A stretch of 64,000 nucleotides of DNA, from assembly GCF_017742245.1 (NCBI RefSeq), contig NZ_JAGHKO010000001.1, positions 1,021,061 through 1,085,060 on the forward strand, given 5' to 3'. The DNA comes from Niastella soli. Lineage in GTDB: Bacteria > Bacteroidota > Bacteroidia > Chitinophagales > Chitinophagaceae. This document shows positions 28,268-36,976 of this stretch, piece by piece (the stretch's first letter is position 1; each line of letters starts with the position of its first letter). Both the position numbers and the translations under genes were made by a program. Below the pieces are notes generated by a model, which was not told the DNA's origin, made no database searches, and worked only from the letters and a program-made list of their open reading frames with translations.

Positions 28268-28573
28268 ATGATTGTATACAACAACACCATTAAAATTGCT
28301 CATTCTATTGAGGAACCATGGTTACTATGGCTGCTTCAGGAACATATACCCGAGATAATGGCATTGGGATTGTTTACAGAATGGAAAATGTTCAGGTTAC
28401 TGGAACAGGATGATTCGGAGGGAATGACCTATGTAATACAATATTTCGCGCTGTCATTGGAGAATTACTATCAATTCATGGAGGAATTTTCACCTGTATT
28501 GCAAAAGAGATCATTCGACAAATGGGGTGATCGCTTTATTGCATTCCGTACGGTAATGGAGGTTGTGCACTGA
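28268..28573 (+). CDS. DUF4286-family small protein
   Basis: The 101 residues match the compact Bacteroidota family DUF4286: MIVYNNTIKIAHSIEEPWLLWLLQEHIPEIMALGLFTEWKMFRLL... YVIQYFALSLENYYQFMEEF. The fold is ferredoxin-like by appearance and no catalytic residues are known. It lies downstream of xth on the same strand. Confidence 0.8.
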   Translation: MIVYNNTIKIAHSIEEPWLLWLLQEHIPEIMALGLFTEWKMFRLLEQDDSEGMTYVIQYFALSLENYYQFMEEFSPVLQKRSFDKWGDRFIAFRTVMEVVH

Positions 28574-28804
28574 GTGTGGATAATAATATTTTAATGGCGT
28601 GCCAAGCCAAATTTATTGTATATTCCACGAAACCCTTTACCCGTCAGCATTTCAGCCGACAACGCATGAAACACAGGGCCCTACAGCATTTCAGCGTGTA
28701 ACATCAATTAACAAAACGTATTACAAAACATTTCAATTTGCTAAAAACCTTACCCCAAGCGGCTTTCAGCATTTTATCAAATGTTAATTTTTCGACCAAA
28801 AAAT

Positions 28805-28834
28805 TTTGTTTCAAGCAAAAACCGGCTAAATTTG
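28805..28834 (+). promoter_or_regulatory. Promoter of the HU gene
   Basis: TTTG at 28805-28808 and TAAATTTG at 28827-28834, 18 bp apart, fit the Bacteroidota -33/-7 consensus. The ATG at 28864 lies about 25 nt downstream of the expected start. Confidence 0.75.
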
Positions 28835-28863
28835 TCTCTGCATAATTTTTAAAAAATCACACT

Positions 28864-29133
28864 ATGAACAAAGCTGAATTAATTGCAAAACTTGCCGATG
28901 ATTCAGGCATTACTAAGACACAGGCTAATGCTGCTCTGGATTCTTTTATTGAAGCAGTTACTAAAACCTTAAAAGGTGGTGGTAAAGTTACCCTGGTTGG
29001 TTTTGGTACTTTCTCTGTATCAAAAAGAGCAGCTCGCAATGGTCGTAATCCGCAAACCGGTGCTGTGATTAAGATTAAAGCTAAAAAAGTTGCCCGTTTC
29101 AAAGCTGGTAAAGAATTGCAGGCTAAATTATAA
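28864..29133 (+). CDS. HU-family nucleoid protein
   Basis: This 89-residue histone-like protein shows the complete HU fold: MNKAELIAKLADDSGITKTQANAALDSFIEAV, then KVTLVGFGTFSVSKRAARNGRNPQTG (arm with the R-x-x-RNPxTG motif) and KAKKVARFKAGKELQ. It binds and bends DNA in the nucleoid. A strong promoter and terminator flank it. Confidence 0.96.
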   Translation: MNKAELIAKLADDSGITKTQANAALDSFIEAVTKTLKGGGKVTLVGFGTFSVSKRAARNGRNPQTGAVIKIKAKKVARFKAGKELQAKL

Positions 29134-29152
29134 TTTCTGCCTAAAGCACGAA

Positions 29153-29191
29153 AGGCTCCGTTACTGCATGCGAAGTATCGGAGCTTTTTTT
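29153..29191 (+). terminator. Terminator of the HU gene
   Basis: Stem AGGCTCCG/CGGAGCTT (one G-T pair) with a T8 run. The T-rich end overlaps TATTTTTG, a possible -7 box for the following bTHX gene. Confidence 0.75.
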
Positions 29192-29232
29192 ATTTTTGCG
29201 TTAATTAACAATCACTTTAATAAACACATAAC

Positions 29233-29343
29233 ATGGGTAGAGGAGATAAAAAAACGAAAAAAGGCAAAACCTTTAAAGGTTCATACGGAAAAAGCCGCCC
29301 TGCAAGGGTAAAAAAGGCTGTTGCCGCTGACAAAAAGAAGTAA
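29233..29343 (+). CDS. 30S ribosomal protein bTHX
   Basis: The 36-residue basic protein (MGRGDKKTKKGKTFKGSYGK then SRPARVKKAVAADKKK) matches the THX family of Bacteroidota in length and the 'GKGDKKTKKGK...GSYGK-RP' pattern. It binds 16S rRNA at the head of the 30S subunit. It is too short to appear in most gene calls. The start is ATG 29233, and TATTTTTG at ~29191 may serve as its -7 box. Confidence 0.92.
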   Translation: MGRGDKKTKKGKTFKGSYGKSRPARVKKAVAADKKK

Positions 29344-29542
29344 GAAGTAAGAGGTATGAGGTAAGAAAAAACCTCAAATTTGATCTTACTTCATACCTCG
29401 TACCTCAAAAATATATAACCACCAGGCTCCTCCATCTTATTCCGGCCTCATACTTCGGCTTTCCTACCTCGTACTCTTTTATCCTAAATGGCCCTTTCTT
29501 AAGTCATTTTCCGTTCAATCTACAGGAAACCGCTACCTTCCC
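29344..29542. repeat. Low-complexity word repeat
   Basis: Repeated GAAGTAAGAGGTATGAGGTAAG and its inverse (CTTACTTCATACCTCGTACCTC) fill 29341-29490. They could fold into an imperfect hairpin. Similar word-like repeats occur elsewhere in the window. No gene is seen. Confidence 0.6.
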
Positions 29543-30187
29543 TTAAGGCGCCAAACGCTCAATTTTCCATCCATTGTTCCCCTCAAGTGTATATTGCAAA
29601 CGGTCGTGTAAACGGCTGGGACGGCCCTGCCAGAACTCGATAGTAACAGGTTTCACCCGGTAACCACCCCAATGGTCCGGTCTTTTTAATGGTTTTCCAG
29701 AGAAATCCTTTGTGTATGTTTTCTCCCTTTCCTCCAGCCATTCCCGGCTTTCAATTACCTGGCTTTGCGGGGAAGCCCAGGCCCCAATACGGCTGCCTTC
29801 GGGGCGACTGTTAAAATAAGTATCACTTTCTTCATCGCTCACTTTTTCAACCAGTCCGGTAATGCGTACCTGCCGTTCCAGTTCTTTCCAGAAAAACACC
29901 AGACATGCACGCGGGTTTTCTGTCAGTTGCATTCCTTTAAAGCTTTCATAATTGGTGAAAAACACAAACCCCCGCTCATCAAAACCCTTCAGCAGTACAA
30001 TACGCGCAGCCGGTATCCCATCGGCCGAAGCAGTGGCCAGCGTCATGGCATTTACCTCGTCAATCTCACTGTTTATGGCTTCCTGCCACCAGTTACTGAA
30101 CTGGCCAATGGCATTGGTATGTACGTCTTTTTCTGATAATGACTGTAGCTTATAATCTTTACGTATATCTGCGATTGTAGATGACAT
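29543..30187 (-). CDS. pdxH: Pyridoxamine 5'-phosphate oxidase
   Basis: The length of 214 residues is standard. Signatures are [38 protein letters not shown] (FMN binding), [27 protein letters not shown], and the C-terminal family motif [15 protein letters not shown] with the R-x-H-D-R active-site pattern. It oxidises pyridoxamine or pyridoxine phosphate to pyridoxal phosphate in the cytosol. It is divergent from the next gene. Confidence 0.97.
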   Translation of the reverse strand: MSSTIADIRKDYKLQSLSEKDVHTNAIGQFSNWWQEAINSEIDEVNAMTLATASADGIPAARIVLLKGFDERGFVFFTNYESFKGMQLTENPRACLVFFWKELERQVRITGLVEKVSDEESDTYFNSRPEGSRIGAWASPQSQVIESREWLEEREKTYTKDFSGKPLKRPDHWGGYRVKPVTIEFWQGRPSRLHDRLQYTLEGNNGWKIERLAP

Positions 30188-30279
30188 AGGCTATATTTAG
30201 TGGAGCAAAGTTAAAGTGATACGAATTTAACCCCGCTGATTTTGATCATAGACATTTACCGGTTAATTTGGCACATCGT

Positions 30280-31353
30280 ATGAGACACATATACATTCTG
30301 TTATTTATACTTGGCACAGTTACTACCACATATGCCCAAACCAGTAAACCGGCCCCTGTTATAACCCGTTATTACTGTTTTACCGGCACCATTGATAAAT
30401 ACCCCGTTACCTTTTATTTGTTCCGGAATAACAATCAATTCTCCGGAAGTTATTATTACAACAGCACAGAAGAATCCATTGCTGTATCGGGACAAATGGA
30501 TAAATCCGGCTTTTTAACGCTCAGTCATTCCGATAACGAAGGCAATAATACCGAAACACTATCGGGTAATTTTAAAGACAGCTCCTTTTCCGGTACCTGG
30601 TCGTACAAAGGAAAACTGTTGAGTTTCCGGGTTGCATTGAGAAAAGATAACAATGGTCTGGCCTTTGATTACATATACACACACGGAGAGAAAAAGTTGG
30701 CTAAAGAAGAATTTGGCCGTACAGAATTAGCATATAGTGCTTCTACCATCTGGCCTGCGGCCTCAGCCACTCATCCGGCAACCAGCCTCATTAAAGAAGC
30801 CATTTTTGACGCGTTTGGCGTTAAACCCGGGTCCGAGGAAATAGGTAAAGTATTGATCAGATTGAAAAACGCACAACTGAACCCGGTAAGAAAAGAAGAC
30901 GAAGGAATAAATTATGATCAGAGCCAGACGGTACAAATAGAATACCTTTCTGATAAATTGCTTACAATTTCTGACTTTGGTTATTTCGATGGCGGCGGGG
31001 CCCACGGTATGTATGCCACTATTTATACCTGTATCGATCTGGTACATAACCGTAAGCTTACTATCAACGATGTGCTGGACTCTGCAGCCTGTCATAACCA
31101 ATTACAAACGTTACTGGAAAAGAAATTCCGTACCGTTTACAAGGTGAAAAAAGAAGAAAAACTTTCTGAGTACTTGCTTGAAGACACCATTTCATTAACG
31201 AAAAACATTTCGCTCACCTCAAAAGGTATCCGCTTTAATTATAATCCCTATCAAATCGGCTCCTATGCTATGGGGGAAATTCAACTATACCTTCCATTTA
31301 AGGAGTTGGACGCTTGCTTGAAACCGGAGTTTAAGAAGTTATTGGGATTGTGA
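30280..31353 (+). CDS. Exported protein with DUF3298/RsiV-like C-terminus
   Basis: ATG 30280 begins a signal peptide (RHIYILLFILGTVTTTYAQ); a TTG at 30268 is also in frame. The N-terminal half is beta-rich (ITRYYCFTGTIDKYPVTFYLFRNNNQFSGSYYY, SFSGTWSYKGKLLSFRVAL). The C-terminal half carries DUF4163/DUF3298 patterns: TISDFGYFDGGGAHGMYATIYTCIDL and the ending KGIRFNYNPYQIGSYAMGEIQLYLPFKEL, as in the lysozyme/anti-sigma RsiV family. The aromatic pattern 'FxYNPYxIxxYAxGxIxLxxP' is diagnostic. Periplasmic; role unknown. Confidence 0.85.
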   Translation: MRHIYILLFILGTVTTTYAQTSKPAPVITRYYCFTGTIDKYPVTFYLFRNNNQFSGSYYYNSTEESIAVSGQMDKSGFLTLSHSDNEGNNTETLSGNFKDSSFSGTWSYKGKLLSFRVALRKDNNGLAFDYIYTHGEKKLAKEEFGRTELAYSASTIWPAASATHPATSLIKEAIFDAFGVKPGSEEIGKVLIRLKNAQLNPVRKEDEGINYDQSQTVQIEYLSDKLLTISDFGYFDGGGAHGMYATIYTCIDLVHNRKLTINDVLDSAACHNQLQTLLEKKFRTVYKVKKEEKLSEYLLEDTISLTKNISLTSKGIRFNYNPYQIGSYAMGEIQLYLPFKELDACLKPEFKKLLGL

Positions 31354-31366
31354 GTGGTGAGTGGGT

Positions 31367-31448
31367 CCCGACTACGCTTCGCGTGTCGGGTCTGACGACT
31401 CTGACGAGTATCAGACTCCATCAGAGATGCCGACTGCAAGCGTCGGCA
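31367..31448. repeat. Three successive palindromes
   Basis: CCCGAC-TACGCTTCGCGT-GTCGGG, CTGACGACTC...GAGTATCAG and GCCGAC-TGCAAGC-GTCGGC follow each other directly after the stop codon at 31353. They could act as a composite terminator/REP-like element, resembling dispersed repeats in the family. Confidence 0.6.
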
Positions 31449-31492
31449 CTCGCGACTGTTGAGATTAATAACTACCTTGCGCCGCCAAAAAT

Positions 31493-31616
31493 CCATTGCC
31501 CATTGCCCATTGCCCATTGCCCATTGCCCATTGCCCATTGCCCATTGCCCATTGCCCATTGCCCATTGCCCATTGCCCATTGCCCATTGCCCATTGCCCA
31601 TTGCCCATTGCCCATT
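31493..31616. repeat. Heptanucleotide tandem array (CCCATTG)n
   Basis: About 17 near-perfect copies of CCCATTG fill 31493-31616. The unit length is not a multiple of three, so apparent reading frames through it (HCPLPIA repeats or NGQWAMG on the reverse) are artefacts. It is a simple satellite prone to slippage. Confidence 0.95.
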
Positions 31617-31674
31617 CCCGGACCTGAGCAAAGCGAAGGCCCGGTCTGCCGTTTCACGTTTCACTTTTCACGCT

Positions 31675-32688
31675 TCAGGCTTCAGGCTGCTCATTACCAC
31701 TCTTACCGCCATTCTTCCCCTGTACCCTCGCCAGCATCACTTCTATTTCACTCATGCGCCTGAGTTGATTCTCGAGCTTTTTATTGTGCTCTGAGATCTG
31801 TTGCAGATCGCGATTCAGCTCTTCGAGGAAAGTGATCTTCTTTTGTAATTGCTGCCGCTGAAAATTCGATTCGCGTAGCTTTTCTTCCGTATCAGATAAC
31901 AGCCTTGACAACCGCTGGTTTTCTTCCAGCAGCCCGAGGTGCTTTTGTTTGTATTCATCAAACTCCCTGATCAGTTTAAAATGGGTCTGCTGCAGCTCTT
32001 CCAGCTCAAACTGGCGGCTGGGTGGATTACTGAGGTGTTCCACCCTTGACAGTTTCTCACGTATGGCATTGAACTCCTCATAAGCCTTTTGCATCCGCTC
32101 TTCCATTTCTTCCGACAGTAACTGTTGCTGCTCCAGTTCGTGAATACGTACGTCTTTATTACGTAGGACCAGGAGCATTTCATTCAGGCGGGCGTTCAGT
32201 TCTTCATTGGCTTTTATGGTGTCAATGTGTTTGTACTCTGTTTTTTTCAACAGTTCTATCTGGTCGAGCAATAAGGTGATCTGCTGATTTTGTTCACTCA
32301 GGGAGTCCTGGGTCCTTTGTAACCGCACCAGGTATTCTTCACTCTGTTCTTCCTGAGAACTGGCGTGCAGCACAGCCGGTTGGGCCGGAGGTGGCTCGTG
32401 CCGGCGTTTTAATTCTTTGTGCAGTTCTTCAACTTCTATGGTAAGCAATTCCTCGTTATCGCGTACGGTATCGAGTTCCCGTCGTAATTGCATTTGGATC
32501 TTTTCCTGCACTTCCATTTCCTCGAAATACTTCACCCGCCATTCGTCGGTATTTTGAAAAGCAGCATCGGCAATAATGGGTGGTTCGGGCCTGGGTAAAT
32601 TTATAGACATGGTCCTGCGGCTCACCAGAAAGAAATGAATAAAGAAGCCCAATGCTACCCCGCCCAGCAGGAAGACAATAATTTCCAT
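31675..32688 (-). CDS. Membrane-anchored coiled-coil protein
   Basis: The start is set at 32688 (MEIIVFLLGGVALGFFIHFFLV), where a membrane segment opens; starts further up at 32703 or 32736 are possible but add little. The remainder is almost entirely coiled coil (~55-335; heptad Leu/Glu/Gln such as QEKIQMQLRRELDTVRDNEELLTIEVEELHKELKRR). No catalytic domain is seen. It probably acts as a scaffold at the inner membrane. A strong terminator at 32835 separates it from pyrH. Confidence 0.8.
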   Translation of the reverse strand: MEIIVFLLGGVALGFFIHFFLVSRRTMSINLPRPEPPIIADAAFQNTDEWRVKYFEEMEVQEKIQMQLRRELDTVRDNEELLTIEVEELHKELKRRHEPPPAQPAVLHASSQEEQSEEYLVRLQRTQDSLSEQNQQITLLLDQIELLKKTEYKHIDTIKANEELNARLNEMLLVLRNKDVRIHELEQQQLLSEEMEERMQKAYEEFNAIREKLSRVEHLSNPPSRQFELEELQQTHFKLIREFDEYKQKHLGLLEENQRLSRLLSDTEEKLRESNFQRQQLQKKITFLEELNRDLQQISEHNKKLENQLRRMSEIEVMLARVQGKNGGKSGNEQPEA

Positions 32689-32765
32689 GACCCCAACATA
32701 CATCTGGTACCCCAGTATAACCAATAAACAGTTCATAACGGCTTCGGAATTAGAATAAACACTGC

Positions 32766-32780
32766 ATCACACAGTGTGAT
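32766..32780. promoter_or_regulatory. 15-bp palindrome ATCACACAGTGTGAT
   Basis: The perfect palindrome with central A is 78 bp upstream of the coiled-coil gene start. It looks like an operator half-site pair, but the regulator is unknown. Confidence 0.45.
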
Positions 32781-32834
32781 CTTCTTTCATACACAGCATT
32801 ATTTTTCAAGGGATGTTAGACCAGGAGATAATGA

Positions 32835-32859
32835 AAAAACCACCAGAATGGTGGTTTTT
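32835..32859 (-). terminator. Terminator of pyrH
   Basis: An 11-bp stem AAAAACCACCA/TGGTGGTTTTT with loop GAA and a T-run on both strands. It ends the pyrH transcript, which comes from the right. Confidence 0.85.
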
Positions 32860-32938
32860 CTTATTGGAAATTTAATACGTTAATTCCATAAATGCAAAAA
32901 GCCTGGATAATAAATTTAAGTTAATGTTTATCAGTCAC

Positions 32939-33652
32939 TTATACTTTTACCAGGGTACCTACCTTTTCACCACAGGCCACACGGCGCAGGTTACCGGGTT
33001 GGTTCATATCAAATACTATGATAGGGAGTTTGTTTTCCATGCAAAGTGTAAAGGCCGTCATATCCATTACCCGCAGGTTTTTGCTGATGCACTCCTGGAA
33101 GGTGATGGATTCGTATTTTTTAGCGGTAGGATCTTTTTCAGGATCGGCGGTATAAATACCATCAACACGGGTGCCTTTCAAAATTACATCTGCCTGTATT
33201 TCAATGGCCCGCAGAGAACCGGCTGTATCTGTAGTGAAGTAAGGGTTACCGGTTCCGGCGCCAAAGATCACCACTCTGCCTTTTTCAACGTGACGAATAG
33301 CCCGGCGACGGATATAGGGTTCAGCGATCTGCTCCATTTTTATGGCGCTTTGTAAACGCGTAAAAACCCCAATTTTTTCAAGCATGGCCTGCATGGCCAT
33401 TCCGTTGATAACCGTGGCCAGCATGCCCATATAATCACCGTGAGCGCGTTCAATGCCTGTTTCCGCCTCGTTCATTCCCCGGTAAATATTACCTCCCCCA
33501 ATTACTATAGCAACCTGAACACCCAGATCGGCCACCTCTTTAATATCGTGTGCATATTGCGCCAGGATAGCGGGGTCCATTCCAAAACTCTTATCGCCCA
33601 TTAACGATTCACCGGAAAGCTTTACTAAAATGCGCTTGTACTTTGGTAGCAT
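32939..33652 (-). CDS. pyrH: UMP kinase
   Basis: The 237-residue protein is of usual length. Motifs are [80 protein letters not shown] and [15 protein letters not shown]. It makes UDP from UMP and ATP. As in many bacteria it lies downstream of tsf, here 294 bp further on with a terminator between, so it likely has its own promoter. Confidence 0.97.
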   Translation of the reverse strand: MLPKYKRILVKLSGESLMGDKSFGMDPAILAQYAHDIKEVADLGVQVAIVIGGGNIYRGMNEAETGIERAHGDYMGMLATVINGMAMQAMLEKIGVFTRLQSAIKMEQIAEPYIRRRAIRHVEKGRVVIFGAGTGNPYFTTDTAGSLRAIEIQADVILKGTRVDGIYTADPEKDPTAKKYESITFQECISKNLRVMDMTAFTLCMENKLPIIVFDMNQPGNLRRVACGEKVGTLVKV

Positions 33653-33877
33653 GTATGAATGACCTTTTTATATTGTGATTGTCAAATTCTAGTTTCATCA
33701 ACGCTAAACACAGAACTAAGGAACCAAGAACTGAGGATTTAGTTCTCAAAGGGCTGTGCAAAGAAAGGACTTTTTATTAAAATATAAAGAGAAACCCTGA
33801 ACAGGCATTTCATTATTAATTTGAAAGCAAATCACAACTAAAATGGGTTGCTCACAATGGTATTTCAGGGCAAATAA

Positions 33878-33910
33878 AAAAGGGAGCACCCGTTTTGGAT
33901 GTTCCCTTTT
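33878..33910 (-). terminator. Terminator of tsf
   Basis: Stem AAAAGGGA/TCCCTTTT plus three further pairs (one G-T), followed on the minus strand by TTTTTTATTTG. It lies 37 bp after the tsf stop codon. Confidence 0.75.
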
Positions 33911-33946
33911 ATAAATGTGAAAGCAAATCACATTATCCGGATTACC

Positions 33947-34786
33947 TTATCCTAAAGCTACGCGCTTGAATTCAGTAACCTGTAAACCGCCATCTACGCT
34001 TTTCAGGTAGTCACCAACGGTTTTGGAATTATCTTTTACGAAAGCCTGATTTACCAGGGTGCTTTCTTTGAAGAATGCGTTTAGTTTACCTTCTGCGATC
34101 TTGTTGATCATGTCATCAGGTTTACCGGCCATTTTAGGATCAGCTTTGATCTGTTCGGTAACGATGGCGCGCTCCCGCTCGATGGTAGCAGCAGAAACTG
34201 AGCTGGCATCAACAGCAACGGGGTTCATAGCAGCAATTTGCATGGCTACGTCTTTACCAGCTTCTGGAGCAGCTTTGGTCATACCCACCAGTACGCCTAT
34301 GCGGTTAGCACCGTGAATGTATGAAGCTACATAGTCAGCATCAACACGCTCAAATTTGGTAAGACCGATCTTTTCACCAATGCTGGCCAGTTTATCGTTA
34401 ACCAGGTCGGCAACTTTAGCGCCATTGATTGAAGTACCATTCAGCTCATCAACGCTTTTTACATTGCTGGCAACAGCAGCATCGATGATGCTTTGTGCGA
34501 AGGCAATGAAATCAGCGTTCTTACCTACGAAGTCGGTTTCGCAGCTCAGGCAGATAGCGATACCGGTTTTATTATCGGCTGTTGTTTTAGCCAGCACCAC
34601 ACCTTCTTTTGCCTCACGATCGCCACGCAGTGCAGCAACCTTGGCGCCTTTTTTACGAAGCCAGTCAATAGCAGCTTCGAAATCGCCATTGGTTTCAGTC
34701 AATGCTTTACGGCAATCCATCATCCCTGCGCCGGTCATCTGGCGCAGCTTATTAATATCAGCGGCAGTAATAGCAACACTTGACAT
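33947..34786 (-). CDS. tsf: Elongation factor Ts
   Basis: The 279-residue protein carries the N-terminal UBA-like domain (ITAADINKLRQMTGAGMMDCRKALTETNGDFEAAIDWLRKKG), the KVAALRGDREAKEGVV core and the CETDFVGKNADFIAFA motif, all typical of EF-Ts. It recycles EF-Tu-GDP in translation. Transcription is from the rplM promoter through rpsB; a 13-bp stem-loop lies in the spacer upstream. Confidence 0.97.
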   Translation of the reverse strand: MSSVAITAADINKLRQMTGAGMMDCRKALTETNGDFEAAIDWLRKKGAKVAALRGDREAKEGVVLAKTTADNKTGIAICLSCETDFVGKNADFIAFAQSIIDAAVASNVKSVDELNGTSINGAKVADLVNDKLASIGEKIGLTKFERVDADYVASYIHGANRIGVLVGMTKAAPEAGKDVAMQIAAMNPVAVDASSVSAATIERERAIVTEQIKADPKMAGKPDDMINKIAEGKLNAFFKESTLVNQAFVKDNSKTVGDYLKSVDGGLQVTEFKRVALG

Positions 34787-34818
34787 ATAAAATTGATAAT
34801 TTAAATATGATGAAAATT

Positions 34819-34880
34819 TGAAAATGATCCCACAAATAACCTGAATAAACTTACAGGATCTGTTTGAGGGATCATTTTCA
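34819..34880 (-). promoter_or_regulatory. Stem-loop in the rpsB-tsf spacer
   Basis: A perfect 13-bp stem TGAAAATGATCCC/GGGATCATTTTCA (34819-34831 with 34868-34880) encloses a smaller CCTG...CAGG hairpin. It may terminate part of the transcripts or be a processing or stability element between the two genes. Confidence 0.6.
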
Positions 34881-34981
34881 TTTTATTAATTCTGCTTATC
34901 CTTCGCGTACCAACGGTACAAGAAAGTGACACAACGGATGTTCAATAGTGTTCTGTGGCCTGTTACAAACCACAAACTTTA

Positions 34982-35926
34982 CTATCTTCTTCCGCCGCCA
35001 GGACCACGTTGGCCACCAGGACGGTTACCACCGCCTCTGTTTTGACCACCGCCACCGCGATGACCACCGCCACCGCCATGACCACGGCCACCGCCGCCAG
35101 CGTTACTGCCACCGCCTCTGTTACCACCACGGCCACGGCCGCCTTCAGCTTCAGCTTCTTCTAACAGGCGTTGAGCTTTCTTTTCTTTTTCGTCATCGTT
35201 TTGATCATCAGTTTCTTCGTCTTTAGCAGCTTGTCTTTCAGCAAGACCTTCAGCTATAGCAGCAGTGATGAACTGAGTGATGATTGCGATAGACTTTGTA
35301 GCGTCGTCATTTGAAGGGATTGCAAAGTCGACTTTATTAGGATCGCAGTTGGTGTCAACCATACCAAAAGTGGTAATACCCAGTCTTTTGGCTTCAGCCA
35401 GTGCAATATGCTCATGGCCGATGTCGATGATGAATAAAGCGGCAGGTACACGGCCCAGCTGGCTGATACCACCCAGTACTTTATCCATTTTATCGCGGTC
35501 GCGACCGAGAGTTAATTTCTCTTTTTTAGTCAGCGACTCAGCGGTGGAGCTTTCTCCCAGCATTTTGTCGATGCTTTGCATTTTCTTAACGCTCTTACGA
35601 ACGGTGTTGAAGTTGGTCAACATACCACCCAACCAACGCTCAGTAACGAAAGGCATGTTCACTTTGCGGGCGCACTCAGTAACAATCTCTTTAGCTTGTT
35701 TCTTCGTACCAACGAACATGATCTTTTTACCGCTGCGGGCAATCTGCTTTAAAGCAGCAGCTGCTTCGGTTAAGTGTTCGGTAGTTTTATTAAGATCTAT
35801 AATGTGAATACCTTTCTTTTCAGCAAAAATGTAAGGCAACATTTTTGGGTTCCACTTCTTACGCAGGTGACCAAAGTGTACACCGGCATCCAGTAACTGC
35901 TGTTGCAATGAAGTGTTATTTTCCAT
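34982..35926 (-). CDS. rpsB: 30S ribosomal protein S2 with Gly/Arg-rich C-terminal tail
   Basis: Residues 1-~232 are a standard S2 (LLDAGVHFGHLRKKWNPKMLPYIFAEKKGIHIIDLNKT, KIMFVGTKKQAKEI, RWLGGMLTNFNTVR, PAALFIIDIGHEHIALAEAKRLGI, DTNCDPNKVDFAIPSNDDA). After an acidic stretch ~233-255 (DEETDDQNDDEKEKK) come ~55 residues of Gly/Arg/Asn-rich sequence with repeated GGGG, GRG and HGGGG patterns, ending GPGGGRR. Ordinary S2 stops near residue 240. The tail resembles RGG-type disordered RNA-binding regions. Minus-strand cluster with rpsI (95 bp away). Confidence 0.95.
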   Translation of the reverse strand: MENNTSLQQQLLDAGVHFGHLRKKWNPKMLPYIFAEKKGIHIIDLNKTTEHLTEAAAALKQIARSGKKIMFVGTKKQAKEIVTECARKVNMPFVTERWLGGMLTNFNTVRKSVKKMQSIDKMLGESSTAESLTKKEKLTLGRDRDKMDKVLGGISQLGRVPAALFIIDIGHEHIALAEAKRLGITTFGMVDTNCDPNKVDFAIPSNDDATKSIAIITQFITAAIAEGLAERQAAKDEETDDQNDDEKEKKAQRLLEEAEAEGGRGRGGNRGGGSNAGGGGRGHGGGGGHRGGGGQNRGGGNRPGGQRGPGGGRR

Positions 35927-35990
35927 TTAACTAAGTTGAAAAAGTGTGATTTGAAATTTTGATAATAACCGCCAACGTTTCCAAAACGCA

Positions 35991-36008
35991 CTCCGCCAAA
36001 AGACGGAG
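35991..36008 (-). terminator. Short stem-loop after rpsI
   Basis: On the minus strand CTCCGTC-TTTT-GGCGGAG (one G-U pair) is followed by TGCGTTTTGG, 13 bp past the rpsI stop. The T-run is poor, so it is more likely an attenuating or processing element than a full terminator. Confidence 0.45.
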
Positions 36009-36021
36009 GCGCCGGTATAGA

Positions 36022-36411
36022 TTAACGTTTGCTGAACTGGTAGCTGCGACGAGCTTTTTTGTGACCGAATTTTTTACGTTCAACAGATCTCGGATCGCGT
36101 TTCAGAATACCGGCTGCTTTTAATGCAGGACGGAATTCAGCATTCAGTTCAATTAAAGCACGGCCGATACCCAGCTTAGCGGCTTCAGCCTGACCTTTCA
36201 TACCACCACCGGCAGCATTGATCTTAACATCGAATTTATCAAGAGACTGAACTGCTTTTAAAGGCATTTCAACCTGGTTTTGTAAATAAACCAGTGAAAA
36301 ATATTCTTTGTAGTCTTTATCGTTAATGGTGATCTTACCAGTACCGCGTGACAACCAGATACGTGTCACAGCTTCTTTACGACGACCTACGGCATTTTTT
36401 TGCTTTTCCAT
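36022..36411 (-). CDS. rpsI: 30S ribosomal protein S9
   Basis: The 129-residue protein shows the full S9 pattern: NAVGRRKEAVTRIWLSRGTGKITINDKDYKEYF, then AAGGGMKGQAEAAKLGIGRALIELN and the C-terminal LKRDPRSVERKKFGHKKARRSYQFSKR with the ribosome-decoding-centre KR end. It lies 13 bp downstream of rplM. Confidence 0.98.
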   Translation of the reverse strand: MEKQKNAVGRRKEAVTRIWLSRGTGKITINDKDYKEYFSLVYLQNQVEMPLKAVQSLDKFDVKINAAGGGMKGQAEAAKLGIGRALIELNAEFRPALKAAGILKRDPRSVERKKFGHKKARRSYQFSKR

Positions 36412-36424
36412 GTATTGTAAACAA

Positions 36425-36868
36425 TTAGAAAGTTAAAGATTGAGGTTTCTGTGCAGCATGCTCGTGTTGGTCGCCGGCATACACAAATAATTTCTTATAC
36501 ATTTTGCGGCCAAGGCGATTTTTAGGCAACATACCTTTTACAGCTCTTTCCACTACCAGTTCCGGGCGACGGCGCAGGAGTTCACGTGCTGTTTCAGATT
36601 TTTGACCACCGGGATAACCTGAGAAGGTCAGGTATTCTTTTTCTTCAGTTTTGTTACCGGTGAATTTTACTTTCTCGGCATTGATAACAATGATGTAGTC
36701 TCCGCAATCAACATGTGGCGTATAATAGGGCTTATTCTTACCACGAAGAATAGCTGCTATTTTCGCGCACATGCGTCCCACGGTTTGATTGGTACCGTCT
36801 ACAACATACCAGTTGCGTTTTACGGTAGCCGCATTCGCATGTTGGGTAGTGAAATGTAGTTTACTCAT
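36425..36868 (-). CDS. rplM: 50S ribosomal protein L13
   Basis: The 147-residue protein has the L13 signatures [54 protein letters not shown] and [37 protein letters not shown]. It is the first gene of the leftward L13-S9-S2-EF-Ts cluster, behind a good promoter and a 104-nt leader with a 9-bp stem-loop. Confidence 0.98.
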   Translation of the reverse strand: MSKLHFTTQHANAATVKRNWYVVDGTNQTVGRMCAKIAAILRGKNKPYYTPHVDCGDYIIVINAEKVKFTGNKTEEKEYLTFSGYPGGQKSETARELLRRRPELVVERAVKGMLPKNRLGRKMYKKLFVYAGDQHEHAAQKPQSLTF

Positions 36869-36914
36869 TTTTTAAAAACTTTTAGCTGAAAATTGCTTCA
36901 GCCGGTTAAGAAAT

Positions 36915-36943
36915 AAACAGCAACGCCATCCCGCTTGCTGTTT
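36915..36943 (-). promoter_or_regulatory. Stem-loop in the rplM leader
   Basis: A perfect 9-bp stem AAACAGCAA/TTGCTGTTT lies in the 5' untranslated leader of rplM, 47 bp before the start codon. It may be a ribosomal-protein autoregulation site; this is inferred from position only. Confidence 0.45.
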
Positions 36944-36976
36944 CCGCCTTTTAATCACGTAACTAAAAACGGGTCG

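Noticed and set aside
28599-28787. 62-codon frame between the DUF4286 gene and HU
   Set aside because: It overlaps the HU promoter region and has no conserved features.
31493-31616. CRISPR-like repeat array
   Set aside because: The unit is 7 bp without spacers; no cas genes are near.
31281-31794. Several long frames through the CCCATTG array on both strands
   Set aside because: They only translate the 7-bp satellite in different frames.
34948-35226. Plus-strand frame with His/Arg/Asp or Thr/Ala repeats
   Set aside because: It is the antisense of the Gly/Arg-rich tail of rpsB.
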